The notes below the pieces were generated by a model. That model worked only from the letters and a program-made list of their open reading frames with translations, made no database searches and was not told the DNA's origin. From positions 1-35,724 of IMG/VR virus record IMGVR_UViG_3300023174_000017: DNA of 35,724 nucleotides; one strand, written 5' to 3'. Positions 21,593-28,740 of the stretch are shown in pieces. Numbering within the stretch: the first letter of the stretch is position 1; each line of letters opens with the position of its first letter. The stretch comes from a virus. The position numbers were made by a program, and so were the translations under genes.

Positions 21593-22350
21593 GGCGGGAT
21601 TCCTTCTGGTTTCCATTTGAGCCTAATCGTTGGCTGGCTAACGAGAAGCTGGCATTGGTAAGCCTTGAGGCCAAGGGGCTATGGATTCACCTATTGTGCC
21701 TTATGTATAAGGCCAACGCCGGCGGCAAGCTGACCATCAACGGACACATACCAACCCCCGAACAGATCAGCAGAATGGTTGGGCAAGATGCCAAGCCTTT
21801 ACTGCAAGAGCTTGAGGTTGCTGGGGTTTATGAGCTAAAGGATGGGGCAATCTATCACGGAGGAGTGGCATCTGGACTGGCAAAGATGGAGGAAAGATCG
21901 GCTGGATATGCACGAAGGATGAACCATAGATCGGCCATCTATGTACCATCTATGAACCATCTATGTACCAAAGATGAGCCATCTATTGTATATAATAATA
22001 GTAATAGTAACAATAATAGTAAGATAGATAACAAGAAAGAGAGAGAGGGCTTACGCCCCACGCTCGCTGAATGGATTGCCTTTGCTAAAGAGATTGGATG
22101 GAGGCAGACGGACGCAGAGTCGGCCTTTGATTACTATCAGAGCAACGGATGGAAGGTCGGGGGCAGGGCATCAGTTAAGGACTGGCGAGCGTGTGCTAGA
22201 AATTGTCAGCGTAGGAGCAACCAACAACCAATGAAAGGAAACAACCAACCAATGAAGAAACCAATCAAATCGGGGTGCGAATCCCCACCAACCTATAAAT
22301 TAGCTGGCTTTAACACTTATAGCGACTGGGTAGAAGCGGGGTGTCCGTGA
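21589..22350 (+). CDS. Replication initiator-like protein (winged helix, DnaD/O-type)
   Basis: A 253-residue protein. Residues 1-95 form a winged-helix-like domain (FPFEPNRWLANEKLALVSLEAKG and EQISRMVGQDAKPLLQELEVAGVY). A polar low-complexity Ser/Asn linker follows (about 130-150). The C-terminal part (EWIAFAKEIGW, then AFDYYQSNGWKVGGRASVKDWRACARN) is the helical motif seen at the end of phage replication and DnaD/DUF1376-like proteins. It probably recruits the host helicase to the phage origin. It is the only replication-type gene visible. Confidence 0.6.
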   Translation: MRRDSFWFPFEPNRWLANEKLALVSLEAKGLWIHLLCLMYKANAGGKLTINGHIPTPEQISRMVGQDAKPLLQELEVAGVYELKDGAIYHGGVASGLAKMEERSAGYARRMNHRSAIYVPSMNHLCTKDEPSIVYNNSNSNNNSKIDNKKEREGLRPTLAEWIAFAKEIGWRQTDAESAFDYYQSNGWKVGGRASVKDWRACARNCQRRSNQQPMKGNNQPMKKPIKSGCESPPTYKLAGFNTYSDWVEAGCP

Positions 22351-22751
22351 TTGCTCATCCTCAAGAGCTAGTCCTAGCGGCAACCATCCACCGGGTGAAG
22401 ATGTGCGAGGACAAATTGCGTGAGTTTGAGCAAATGGTGACCACACTAACCGCTACAATGGCTCAAAATCGAGCAGAATTGGCCTCAAAAGGGCTTGAAA
22501 GGTTCGTGATGGGGGTAATTACCCCCCTAGACATCCCAAAAGAGCTTATTCCGACTCGTGGAAAGGGTGGAGCAAGGCGAAATCGTGAGTATTCAACCGT
22601 GAAGAAGCGATGGACGCTCTGGAAGCACCAACTCGATAGCGGAATGTCGATGAGCGAGCTTGCAAGAGCTTGGGGAGTCCACAGAACAACCATAATGAAC
22701 GCAAAGAGCCGTAACTTTGCCGTTCGCAAGGCCAAAGGAGGTTCACAATGA
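22347..22751 (+). CDS. HTH protein with N-terminal coiled coil
   Basis: A 134-residue protein from the GTG overlapping the previous TGA; a GTG at 22341 is the in-frame alternative. An N-terminal helix (VKMCEDKLREFEQMVTTLTATMAQ) precedes a basic region and a clear helix-turn-helix, MSMSELARAWGVHRTTIMNAKSRN. Probably a transcription regulator or replication accessory protein. The gene contains a 16-bp perfect palindrome (22511-22526) that it might bind. Confidence 0.55.
   Translation: MIAHPQELVLAATIHRVKMCEDKLREFEQMVTTLTATMAQNRAELASKGLERFVMGVITPLDIPKELIPTRGKGGARRNREYSTVKKRWTLWKHQLDSGMSMSELARAWGVHRTTIMNAKSRNFAVRKAKGGSQ
22511..22526. repeat. 16-bp perfect palindrome inside HTH gene
   Basis: GGGGGTAATTACCCCC reads the same on both strands. 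It is the kind of site bound by dimeric HTH proteins and lies within the coding sequence of one. Confidence 0.5.
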
Positions 22752-23020
22752 TCGCCATAGTTGAGGCAGAGCAGTTCGAGTTGCCCTTTATGAGGACAAC
22801 GCATCCAGTAAAGACGGAAGGCCACGACCAGAACGCTCGCATCCTAGCTCATTTGCAATCTGGACGAACGCTCACGGCTTTGGAGGCACTCGATTGGTTC
22901 AAGTGTTTCAGATTGGCGAGCCGGGTGTGTGATTTGCGAAAGGCTGGTTACGATGTGCAGAAGCGAACAGTCAAAACCAACAGCGGCAAAAACATCGCCC
23001 AGTATTATTTGTCTTGCTGA
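22748..23020 (+). CDS. Phage HTH protein (HTH_39-like)
   Basis: A 90-residue protein. The block RILAHLQSGRTLTALEALDWF, then RLASRVCDLRKAGYDVQ and GKNIAQYYL is the well-known small phage winged-helix family in which the recognition helix ends in a L-R-x-x-G-Y/W loop. It overlaps the previous gene by four bases. A regulator or DNA-binding accessory protein. Confidence 0.65.
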   Translation: MIAIVEAEQFELPFMRTTHPVKTEGHDQNARILAHLQSGRTLTALEALDWFKCFRLASRVCDLRKAGYDVQKRTVKTNSGKNIAQYYLSC

Positions 23021-23075
23021 ACAACCCAAAACCATCCCTTGCCTCAACCTAAACTCAAAGTAGCTTGAAAACTCA

Positions 23076-23369
23076 ATGAACGAATCTTATGTAACCGCAG
23101 AGGCCAAGGCCAACGGCATACTTTCCGACCGCTACCCCGGCAAGGAACTAGAAAAACTCTACGCAACGACTCGCAACCAAGCCACTATTGATATGTTGAG
23201 GGATGCCGTGTTCACCCTAATCACCAACGAGATTCCGACTTGCACGATTGCGGAAGTGCTAAAGAAAACCCACGGAGCAATCCAGTACCACCTTCGATAT
23301 TTGGAAGGCAGGGGCAAGATCAAGAGGCCAAACAAGCGATGCCATTGGACGGAGGTAAAGTGTGAATGA
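23076..23369 (+). CDS. Small winged-helix-like protein
   Basis: A 97-residue protein. TCTIAEVLKKTHGAIQYHLRYLEGRGKIKR (about residues 52-82) reads as a winged helix with a YHL recognition segment and basic wing. It overlaps the methyltransferase start by eight bases, so it might regulate or accompany that gene. Confidence 0.55.
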   Translation: MNESYVTAEAKANGILSDRYPGKELEKLYATTRNQATIDMLRDAVFTLITNEIPTCTIAEVLKKTHGAIQYHLRYLEGRGKIKRPNKRCHWTEVKCE

Positions 23370-24092
23370 AAAGCCAACCCACCTCGACTTGTTCAGCGGA
23401 ATCGGAGGATTCGCTCTTGCCGCTGGATGGGCTGGATTTGAAACCATTGGATTCTGTGAAATCGAACCATACTGCCAAGCCGTTCTTAAAAAGCATTGGC
23501 CGCAAGTCCCAATTCACACGGACATCAGAGAACTGCGGGGGGGGGGGGGCAAAGAATCGATTTACTTAAAGGGGGTTTTCCTTGTCAGCCATTCAGTTTT
23601 GCCGGGAAGCGAAGAGGCAAGGATGATGACCGTTACCTCTGGCAAGAAATGTTTAGGATTATCAAAGAAACAAACCCGGCTTGGATTATTGGAGAAAATG
23701 TTGCTGGAATCATCAATTTGGGATTGCAAGAAACGATTACTAATTTGGAAGCCTTTGATTATGAAGTCAGGGTATTTGATATATCAGCTTTATCCATCGA
23801 TGCCGTCCATAAGAGAGAACGGATTTGGATTGTTGCCAACTCCAACGGCAAGCGACAAAACCTATGGCAGAAAACCATCGACAAAAAGGAAAAACAACGA
23901 ACCCAAAACATCGTTGAGGGATGTTCTTTCAGAGAAATTCTCAAAGAATGGCAAGGGTGGAAGTCCACACCCTACATTTGTAGAAGCGATGATGGGATAC
24001 CCAATAGGATGGACAGAATTAAAGGACTCGGTAACGCCATCGTGCCACAAGTCGCATACCAAATCATAAAAGGCATAAGAGAGCTTCTATGA
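23362..24092 (+). CDS. Cytosine-C5 DNA methyltransferase, frame broken at a G13 tract
   Basis: The N-terminal frame (from ATG 23362) carries motif I LDLFSGIGGFALA and EIEPYCQAVL. After the G13 tract (23537-23549) the remaining motifs are in the frame one base back: PCQ motif IV (23580-23588), GENVAGI (VI), RERIW (VIII, from 23814) and GLGNAIVPQ (X, 24024-24050), ending at TGA 24090-24092. One extra G or two fewer would give an intact 243-residue enzyme; so would a -1 slip. As sequenced, the gene is off unless recoded. It probably modifies phage DNA against host restriction. Sequencing error in the G run cannot be excluded. Confidence 0.75.
23537..23549 (+). repeat. 13-G homopolymer tract in methyltransferase gene
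   Basis: Thirteen consecutive G in a genome with few other long homopolymers. It encodes a short glycine run just before the catalytic PCQ motif. Such tracts change length by slipped-strand mispairing and are typical contingency loci. Confidence 0.85.
23817..24069 (+). other. Alternative frame with a second methyltransferase-like C-terminus
   Basis: The N-terminal frame as sequenced (G13) stays open to the TAG/TGA after 24066. In this frame the DNA reads ENGFGLLPTPTASD (about 23815-23856) and HPTFVEAMMGYPIGWTEL (23968-24021), the C-terminal signature of another class of phage cytosine methyltransferases. These stretches overlap motifs VIII and X of the other frame. Confidence 0.5.
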
Positions 24093-24643
24093 AAATCAAT
24101 AAGATGCAATTGAAGAAGATTGAGGCCGAGATCGATAGGCTCAAGACCCCGGTTGACAGGGGCGATGGTAAGATAATCAAGGGGGATGAATCCCCATCGA
24201 GACGCTACCGTCATTTGTGCGAGCGACTCTACTTCTTAACGATGAAAAAAGCCATCATCATCCTAGCCATAACGCTCTTATGCTCAAGCCAAGCGGCGAA
24301 CATAATGATCGAAACACCAAAGCCACCAGCCAAGAAAACAATCAAGGCTCGCATCACGGCATACTGGTTGGGTGAGGACGAGTTTGGGTGGAAAAGCTCA
24401 ACTGGAAAACGGTTGGTCTCTGGTAAATCTTGTGCGGTAGACCCTAAAATTATCCCCTACGGAACGACCCTATTAATTGAGGGCAAGGCATACCACGCTC
24501 ACGATACTGGCACGGCGGTAATCTCACGGAAGGCATCGGGCAAAACCAAGCTCCCAGTCGTTGATCTTTTCTATGCCACAGAACGGCAAGCAAAGCGGGA
24601 ATTGGCAAGGGTTGGACGGACAGCGTTAGTGGAAATCCAATGA
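24089..24643 (+). CDS. Exported or anchored 3D-domain protein
   Basis: A 184-residue protein from an ATG overlapping the methyltransferase stop. Residues 52-72 (MKKAIIILAITLLCSSQAAN) look exactly like a signal peptide, so the ATG at 24242 may be the true start (133 residues); otherwise this is a signal anchor. The mature part has VDPKIIPYGTTLLIEG and AYHAHDTGTAV, the 3D-domain pattern (Asp-rich, RlpA/MltA-related fold) found in cell-wall-acting proteins. A peptidoglycan-related role in the periplasm is likely. Confidence 0.65.
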   Translation: MKINKMQLKKIEAEIDRLKTPVDRGDGKIIKGDESPSRRYRHLCERLYFLTMKKAIIILAITLLCSSQAANIMIETPKPPAKKTIKARITAYWLGEDEFGWKSSTGKRLVSGKSCAVDPKIIPYGTTLLIEGKAYHAHDTGTAVISRKASGKTKLPVVDLFYATERQAKRELARVGRTALVEIQ

Positions 24644-25176
24644 ACCACCACCAAGGCCAAGACCCAGCGGATTCAATCTTGGCAAGCTACACGCCGAATA
24701 TGGCCGACCATATCGACACCCTAGAAGATCGGGTCAAGGAACGGCTCGCCCAAATGAAGGCGATGAACCCGGCGATTGACCTAGACCAGTTAGCCAAGCT
24801 CACAGCAGAGGTGGTGGAGCAGACGATTAAGCACGAAGGCGATAGCCAAATGTTGAGGCATAGGCGGGATGATACCTTGGATGAGGCACTACTAGCCCTA
24901 GCCAGCAACCGAAGCCCAGATAGCCTAACCTCAATAGCAAAGCGTTACATCAACCCAAGCACGGGCAAGCCTTATACCAGAGCGGCCATTTCTGCGAGGC
25001 TCACGGAGTTGAGCCAACGCACCGGCCTAGTTTTACGCATCCAACGGAGCGAAAGGGTACGCCAGATTTACAAGGAACGAGCCTTGAGGGTTCACAAAAA
25101 GAGGCGGGAGGAATGCCCAAAATGGAACAAGGAAGCGTGGGAAAAGGGCATAAAAAAGCGAGGAAAAAAACGGTGA
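24640..25176 (+). CDS. HTH-type DNA-binding protein (putative)
   Basis: A 178-residue protein overlapping the upstream stop (ATGA). It is helical, with an acidic N-terminus and a middle stretch SLTSIAKRYINPSTGKPYTRAAISARLTELSQ that looks like a DNA-binding HTH with a loop; the C-terminus is very basic (KKRREECPKWNKEAWEKGIKKRGKKR). A regulator or a non-canonical small terminase-like protein; a better small terminase candidate is at 27473. Confidence 0.5.
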   Translation: MNHHQGQDPADSILASYTPNMADHIDTLEDRVKERLAQMKAMNPAIDLDQLAKLTAEVVEQTIKHEGDSQMLRHRRDDTLDEALLALASNRSPDSLTSIAKRYINPSTGKPYTRAAISARLTELSQRTGLVLRIQRSERVRQIYKERALRVHKKRREECPKWNKEAWEKGIKKRGKKR

Positions 25177-25469
25177 CAACTGGGTCAAAAGTAGTGTGCG
25201 TGGAGGACAGATTCCCGCCCGACATCCTAGCCTTTTACAACGCCCTACCCATCAAGGATAGGCACTACACAATAAGGGGCATAGGGATAGGGGTAGCTTT
25301 GAACGGAGAGGCAGGGGAAGTGGTGGTCTATTTGGAGGGCATCAACAACCCCTTAAGCACGACACCGCCCCACCCGGAACGAGGCTTTGCCCAGCATAGG
25401 TTCAGAGAGATCGAGCCAGCCCCAGCAGAGGAGGCAGAAATTGAGGAGCTTGAGGAGGCTCTAGTCTAG
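25113..25469 (+). CDS. Hypothetical protein, basic N-terminus and acidic C-terminus
   Basis: A 118-residue protein starting inside the previous gene; ATG 25113 and 25119 are both possible starts. The first 20 residues are basic, the middle (HYTIRGIGIGVALNGEAGEVVVYLEG) is beta-like, and the end is acidic (AEEAEIEELEEALV). No family recognised. The following 66-base gap has an AT-rich weak hairpin (AGGCT with AGCCT, then T6), which could be a poor terminator. Confidence 0.45.
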   Translation: MPKMEQGSVGKGHKKARKKTVTTGSKVVCVEDRFPPDILAFYNALPIKDRHYTIRGIGIGVALNGEAGEVVVYLEGINNPLSTTPPHPERGFAQHRFREIEPAPAEEAEIEELEEALV

Positions 25470-25535
25470 CCCAAAAAACCAAGCCTTTTTTAACCCACGA
25501 AACCACAACCACAACCACAGAAAGACATCCCTAAA

Positions 25536-26009
25536 ATGAGCGAAAAACAGATCGGAATGGAGCTACAAAAAACGGTGAGGCTTTTAGACAAGGCCAAGCA
25601 AAACGCAATCGAGCAGATGGGGGAAGCCATCGGACTGGCGGCAGACGCTGGCGATCTGCTCCTATCGGCAAGGGTGGAGGGGCTAGACCTAGAGGCCATC
25701 CAAGAATATGCACAAATAAACGGTGAGCAAGCGAGGCGGTATGAGCGTGTAGCCAAGGCAAGGCCATCCCTGCAAGCCCCTAGCCCTAGTGGCCTCAAGC
25801 AGTTGGCACTATGGACTGGGCTACTACCCGACCCCATTGAGACCTCCAACCCCAAGGCCGAGCAAGCGTGGCATAGCTACATCATTAAGGCTCGTCAATG
25901 GCTTGCACGCAAGACCCCTAGCCAATGGACACAAGCCCAGCGTACCCAGTTCCTTGAAGAGGCACGCCCTATCGTAGAGGCTTATAGGGAGGCAGGGGGC
26001 GAGCTATGA
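25536..26009 (+). CDS. Helical hypothetical protein (DUF3102-like)
   Basis: A 157-residue helical protein. AIGLAADAGDLLLSARVEGL followed by IQEYAQINGEQARRYERVAKAR resembles the DUF3102-type pattern (L-L-x(3)-K-x(2)-V, then a HTH-like helix with a R-x-Y-x-x-I/V-A block) found in phage and plasmid DNA-binding proteins. The upstream gap repeats ACAACC. It overlaps the ATG of a doubtful short frame at 26006 and lies directly before the repeat cluster, so it may bind there. Confidence 0.5.
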   Translation: MSEKQIGMELQKTVRLLDKAKQNAIEQMGEAIGLAADAGDLLLSARVEGLDLEAIQEYAQINGEQARRYERVAKARPSLQAPSPSGLKQLALWTGLLPDPIETSNPKAEQAWHSYIIKARQWLARKTPSQWTQAQRTQFLEEARPIVEAYREAGGEL

Positions 26010-26200
26010 CAAAAGGCATATGCGACTTACGCAAGTTTTTACACAAGGCACAAGTGCGACTTACAGAAGCAGGGTCGTTGATTATAGGGTACTTACGCAA
26101 GATAAGGCGTATAGTGCGTGGTATCAACAAGTTAGGAGACTCCTATAACGCAAAATGCACCCAAAACAGGTTCCGACCGCGACTATTTTGTGAGAGTTGA
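26006..26200 (+). CDS. Doubtful 64-residue frame across the repeat cluster
   Basis: A basic frame whose ATG overlaps the 25536 gene's stop. The DNA is dominated by repeated motifs that recur in different frames, and the product has no recognisable fold. It is more likely non-coding repeat DNA than a gene, but the ATGA coupling means it cannot be dismissed. Confidence 0.25.
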   Translation: MTKGICDLRKFLHKAQVRLTEAGSLIIGYLRKIRRIVRGINKLGDSYNAKCTQNRFRPRLFCES

Positions 26201-26250
26201 CCCAAGAACCTTTATGTCAAACACTTACACCACAAATCTTGCGTAACTTT
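26011..26250. repeat. Iteron-like repeat cluster, possible origin or operator
   Basis: ACTTACGCAAG occurs at 26025-26035 and 26091-26101, with ACTTACAGAAG at 26059-26069 and a near inverted copy CTTGCGTAACT at 26238-26248. AAGGCA/G lies upstream of units at 26013, 26045 and 26104, and GTGCG/TGCG precedes several. The direct copies are 34 and 32 bases apart, about three helical turns. The 60 bases between the doubtful 26006 frame and the next gene are otherwise non-coding. Confidence 0.6.
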
Positions 26251-26260
26251 TTCTAACCCT

Positions 26261-27439
26261 ATGAAATATCCTTGTCTATTAACCAAAAAAATCTCCGAGA
26301 TATCGGGGGCAAAATATAATCCTAGAAAAATATCCGATGAGGCGATGGGTCGATTGACCAAGAGCCTAGCGGAGTTCGGGAACATCCAACCTATAACTTG
26401 GAATGTGCGAACTGGGAATGTTGTCGGAGGCCACCAGAGGCTCAAGGTCTACAAGGCTATGGGCAAAACCGAGGTCGAGGTGTGGGCGGTCGATTTAGAT
26501 GAGCAGAAGGAGAAGGCGGCCAACATAGCCCTCAACAAGTTGAGCGGGGAGTTCGATATGCCGATGCTCAAAGACATCCTAGAGGAAATCGATACTGGCG
26601 ATCTGGATATGGAAATTACTGGGTTCGGGATGGATGAGATTGCTTTGATGATGGAGGACGCACACCCAGAAGTAACCGAGGACGAAGTACCAGAAGTTCC
26701 AGTTGATGCGATTACCAAGCTGGGCGACTTGTGGCTTCTTGGGGAACACAGATTGCTTTGCGGTGATTCTGCGAGCATAAAAGACGCAGAAAAGCTAATG
26801 AATGGGGAACTTGCTGATATGGTTCTTACCGACCCGCCCTATGGCGTAAGCTATACTGGCAAAACCAAGGACGCATTAAAAATTGAGAATGATGACCTAT
26901 CAGAATCAGACCTAATTGAAAAATGCAAGAGCTGGTTCGATGTGGCCGAGTCTATGTCTAGGGATGGGGCATACTGGATCGCAACCGTCCCGTCGGGACG
27001 GTTGCATAGTGTGTTCTTGAACGATTGGAAAGGCCGAGAAATATTAAGACAAATACTGGTATGGAATAAAGATTCTATGGTTATGGGTCATAGTGAATAC
27101 CACTACAAACACGAACCCATACTTTTTGGATGGAAACCCGGAGAAAGATTAAAAAACAAAGATAGAACAAAAACAACCGTGTGGGACTTTAAAAGACCAA
27201 AGGCATCAAGAGAACACCCGACAATGAAGCCAATCGAGATGTGGTGTTATGCGATGGGCAATCACACGAAGAATGGAGACCTCCTTTACGAACCATTCTG
27301 CGGTTCTGGAACAACTATAATCGCCGCCGAGCAATTAGGTCGCAAATGCTACGGAATGGAAATCAGCCCCAACTACTGCGATGTGATTGTGAAGCGATGG
27401 GAAAACCTTACCGGCAAAAAGGCCACGCTTGCCAAATGA
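26261..27439 (+). CDS. ParB-like/DNA adenine (or N4-cytosine) methyltransferase fusion
   Basis: A 392-residue protein. Residues 1-120 form a ParB/Srx-like domain (KYNPRKISDEAMGRLTKS, IQPITW, and VVGGHQRLKVY at 55-65). Residues about 150-392 form a beta-class amino-methyltransferase: DPPYGVSY at 191 (motif IV) precedes EPFCGSGTT at 344 (motif I), and GMEIS follows. The same fusion is common in phages and prophages and protects phage DNA from restriction or marks it. The gene holds a perfect inverted repeat at 26981-27005. Confidence 0.85.
   Translation: MKYPCLLTKKISEISGAKYNPRKISDEAMGRLTKSLAEFGNIQPITWNVRTGNVVGGHQRLKVYKAMGKTEVEVWAVDLDEQKEKAANIALNKLSGEFDMPMLKDILEEIDTGDLDMEITGFGMDEIALMMEDAHPEVTEDEVPEVPVDAITKLGDLWLLGEHRLLCGDSASIKDAEKLMNGELADMVLTDPPYGVSYTGKTKDALKIENDDLSESDLIEKCKSWFDVAESMSRDGAYWIATVPSGRLHSVFLNDWKGREILRQILVWNKDSMVMGHSEYHYKHEPILFGWKPGERLKNKDRTKTTVWDFKRPKASREHPTMKPIEMWCYAMGNHTKNGDLLYEPFCGSGTTIIAAEQLGRKCYGMEISPNYCDVIVKRWENLTGKKATLAK
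26981..27005. repeat. Perfect 12-bp inverted repeat with 1-bp centre
   Basis: GCAACCGTCCCG and its exact reverse complement flank a single T, inside the ParB-methyltransferase coding sequence. No T-run follows, so it is not a standard terminator. Confidence 0.8.
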
Positions 27440-27472
27440 ATGAGGACTATCCCTCCGCAGTTACCCTAGCCA

Positions 27473-28072
27473 ATGATTACCCAAAAAGAACTCCGAGAAA
27501 AGTGGGGCATCGATGCGGGGCAGTTGTCTCGAATGGTAAAGCGAGGAATGCCGCTCACTTCCGAGTCAGACGCTCAAAGATGGAGGCTCGCAAACCAGAA
27601 GCGAGTGAGCAAATCACAGATAGCCCGGACACCATCCCCGACCTCATCAGAGCCATTAAAAGACTCGGATGCCGAGTCATACAAATCGAAAACCTCGCTT
27701 GGCAGATTGAATCGAGCGAAGCAAGCCGAGGTAGTTGCTTACTCATTGGTAGCTACGGCGGCAAACAATCAAAACCCAGTCGCTATGAGGGCGGCAGTTC
27801 AAGGATGGGGCGAAGCAAAAAAGCGAGTCGCAGAAGCAGAAATGGAACACGCCCGATTCGAGGAAGTAACCAGAGTGCTAGTGAGAATGGACGAAGTACG
27901 AGAAGTGTTCGGCAAATGGTTGGGAGCAATTAGAAATTTAATGGATGCTATGCCTTCGAGCTTGGCCACAAGAGCAAACCCCAGCGACCCAGAGTGTGCC
28001 AAGAGAGCCATTCAAGAAGGCGTCGATCAAATCTTTGTGACCATTCAGAAAGCAGATGGGGCATTCAAATGA
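27473..28072 (+). CDS. Terminase small subunit-like protein (Nu1/TerS, putative)
   Basis: A 199-residue helical protein. The N-terminus (ITQKELREKWGIDAGQLSRMVKRGMPL) is a Nu1-type winged HTH that would bind the packaging site; the 'K/R-G-M-P' turn after the recognition helix is typical. The middle is a long helix (QAEVVAYSLVATAANNQNPVAMRAAVQGWGEAKKRV), and the C-terminus ends in a helix likely to bind the large subunit. It precedes HNH and large terminase genes, as expected. Confidence 0.7.
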   Translation: MITQKELREKWGIDAGQLSRMVKRGMPLTSESDAQRWRLANQKRVSKSQIARTPSPTSSEPLKDSDAESYKSKTSLGRLNRAKQAEVVAYSLVATAANNQNPVAMRAAVQGWGEAKKRVAEAEMEHARFEEVTRVLVRMDEVREVFGKWLGAIRNLMDAMPSSLATRANPSDPECAKRAIQEGVDQIFVTIQKADGAFK

Positions 28073-28197
28073 TCGATACAATCCTATGGGGAGCAAAAAT
28101 TGGAATTGGCCTTATGGCTGGAATCATATTGGTTAAACTAATATGCGTATTTCTATTTTGCGTATTTGTTTGGTTGGCCTCATACTTCGACAAATGA
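28069..28197 (+). CDS. 42-residue membrane microprotein
   Basis: Begins with ATGA overlapping the small terminase stop. Almost entirely hydrophobic (WGAKIGIGLMAGIILVKLICV and VFLFCVFVWLASYF), with space for two short or one long membrane segment. First of three such frames in a row. Confidence 0.45.
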   Translation: MIDTILWGAKIGIGLMAGIILVKLICVFLFCVFVWLASYFDK

Positions 28198-28268
28198 ACG
28201 AGTGCTTCATTGTTTTGCTAGTAGCAATCGCAATCCTTGGGATAGTGCTTCCATTCTTTGACCGATGA
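28194..28268 (+). CDS. 24-residue membrane microprotein
   Basis: Overlaps the preceding stop and the next ATG. The product is a single hydrophobic helix (CFIVLLVAIAILGIVLPFF) with a terminal DR. The tight coupling on both sides is the main support. Confidence 0.35.
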   Translation: MNECFIVLLVAIAILGIVLPFFDR

Positions 28269-28438
28269 AAAACATATTTAATTTTATAGATATGCTCGTT
28301 GAAAAAATAGCGTGGTTTATACATTTCACCTTTATTTGGATTATCATTTCAAGAAGTCTTGGATGGCACAATTTTCGATGGGATAATGGACTATTTTGTC
28401 TCCTATATACTTATTATTTTTTATTAAGACAAAAATGA
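28265..28438 (+). CDS. 57-residue membrane microprotein
   Basis: Overlaps the previous stop (ATGA) and the HNH start. AT-rich DNA unlike its neighbours. Two hydrophobic stretches (IAWFIHFTFIWIIISRSLGW and NGLFCLLYTYYFLLRQ) suggest two membrane helices. No family recognised. Confidence 0.4.
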   Translation: MKNIFNFIDMLVEKIAWFIHFTFIWIIISRSLGWHNFRWDNGLFCLLYTYYFLLRQK

Positions 28439-28740
28439 AACGCTCTCCACTTAAACGCAAAACCCCACTCAAACGAGGCGGGAAACTACGCCGAGTATCT
28501 GCAAAGAGAAAAGGCCAGAACGAAGTCTATAAAGATGTTCGAGAGAAGTTCCTAACAAACAATCCAGTCTGCCAAGTGTGCCGATGCAAGATGGCGAGTC
28601 AAGTTCACCATAGGCGAGGAAGGTTTGGGGATAGGCTCAATGAGGTAGAGTTTTTCTTGGCGGTGTGCTTTGAGTGCCATCATCAAATTCATATGAACCC
28701 AGCTTGGGCATACGCAAAAGATTATCTGGTTAAGAGATGA
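28435..28740 (+). CDS. HNH endonuclease next to the terminase
   Basis: A 101-residue protein from an ATG overlapping the upstream TGA. A basic N-terminus (KRSPLKRKTPLKRGGKLRR) precedes an HNH domain: CQVCRCK, VHHRRGRFGD, then CFECHHQIH. The cysteine pairs form the structural zinc site and the histidines the catalytic centre. HNH proteins directly upstream of TerL assist DNA packaging/cos cleavage in many lambda- and HK97-like phages. Its stop overlaps the TerL ATG. Confidence 0.85.
   Translation: MKRSPLKRKTPLKRGGKLRRVSAKRKGQNEVYKDVREKFLTNNPVCQVCRCKMASQVHHRRGRFGDRLNEVEFFLAVCFECHHQIHMNPAWAYAKDYLVKR

Noticed and set aside
23496-24092. Separate gene starting at TTG 23496 for the methyltransferase C-terminal part
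   Set aside because: The first 20 codons are the shifted reading of the real N-terminal domain and the TTG has no ribosome site; a frame break at the G-tract explains the data better.
24183-24196. GGGGAT-GA-ATCCCC hairpin
   Set aside because: Short stem with a two-base loop inside coding sequence and no T-run; no function can be supported.
25456-25500. Terminator-like hairpin AGGCT/AGCCT with T6
   Set aside because: Only five strong base pairs and a loop of about 24 nt; too weak to list as a terminator.
27241-27933. 230-codon open frame overlapping the methyltransferase end and small terminase
   Set aside because: Arg/Ser-rich low-information product with no family pattern; both overlapping frames code for recognisable proteins.
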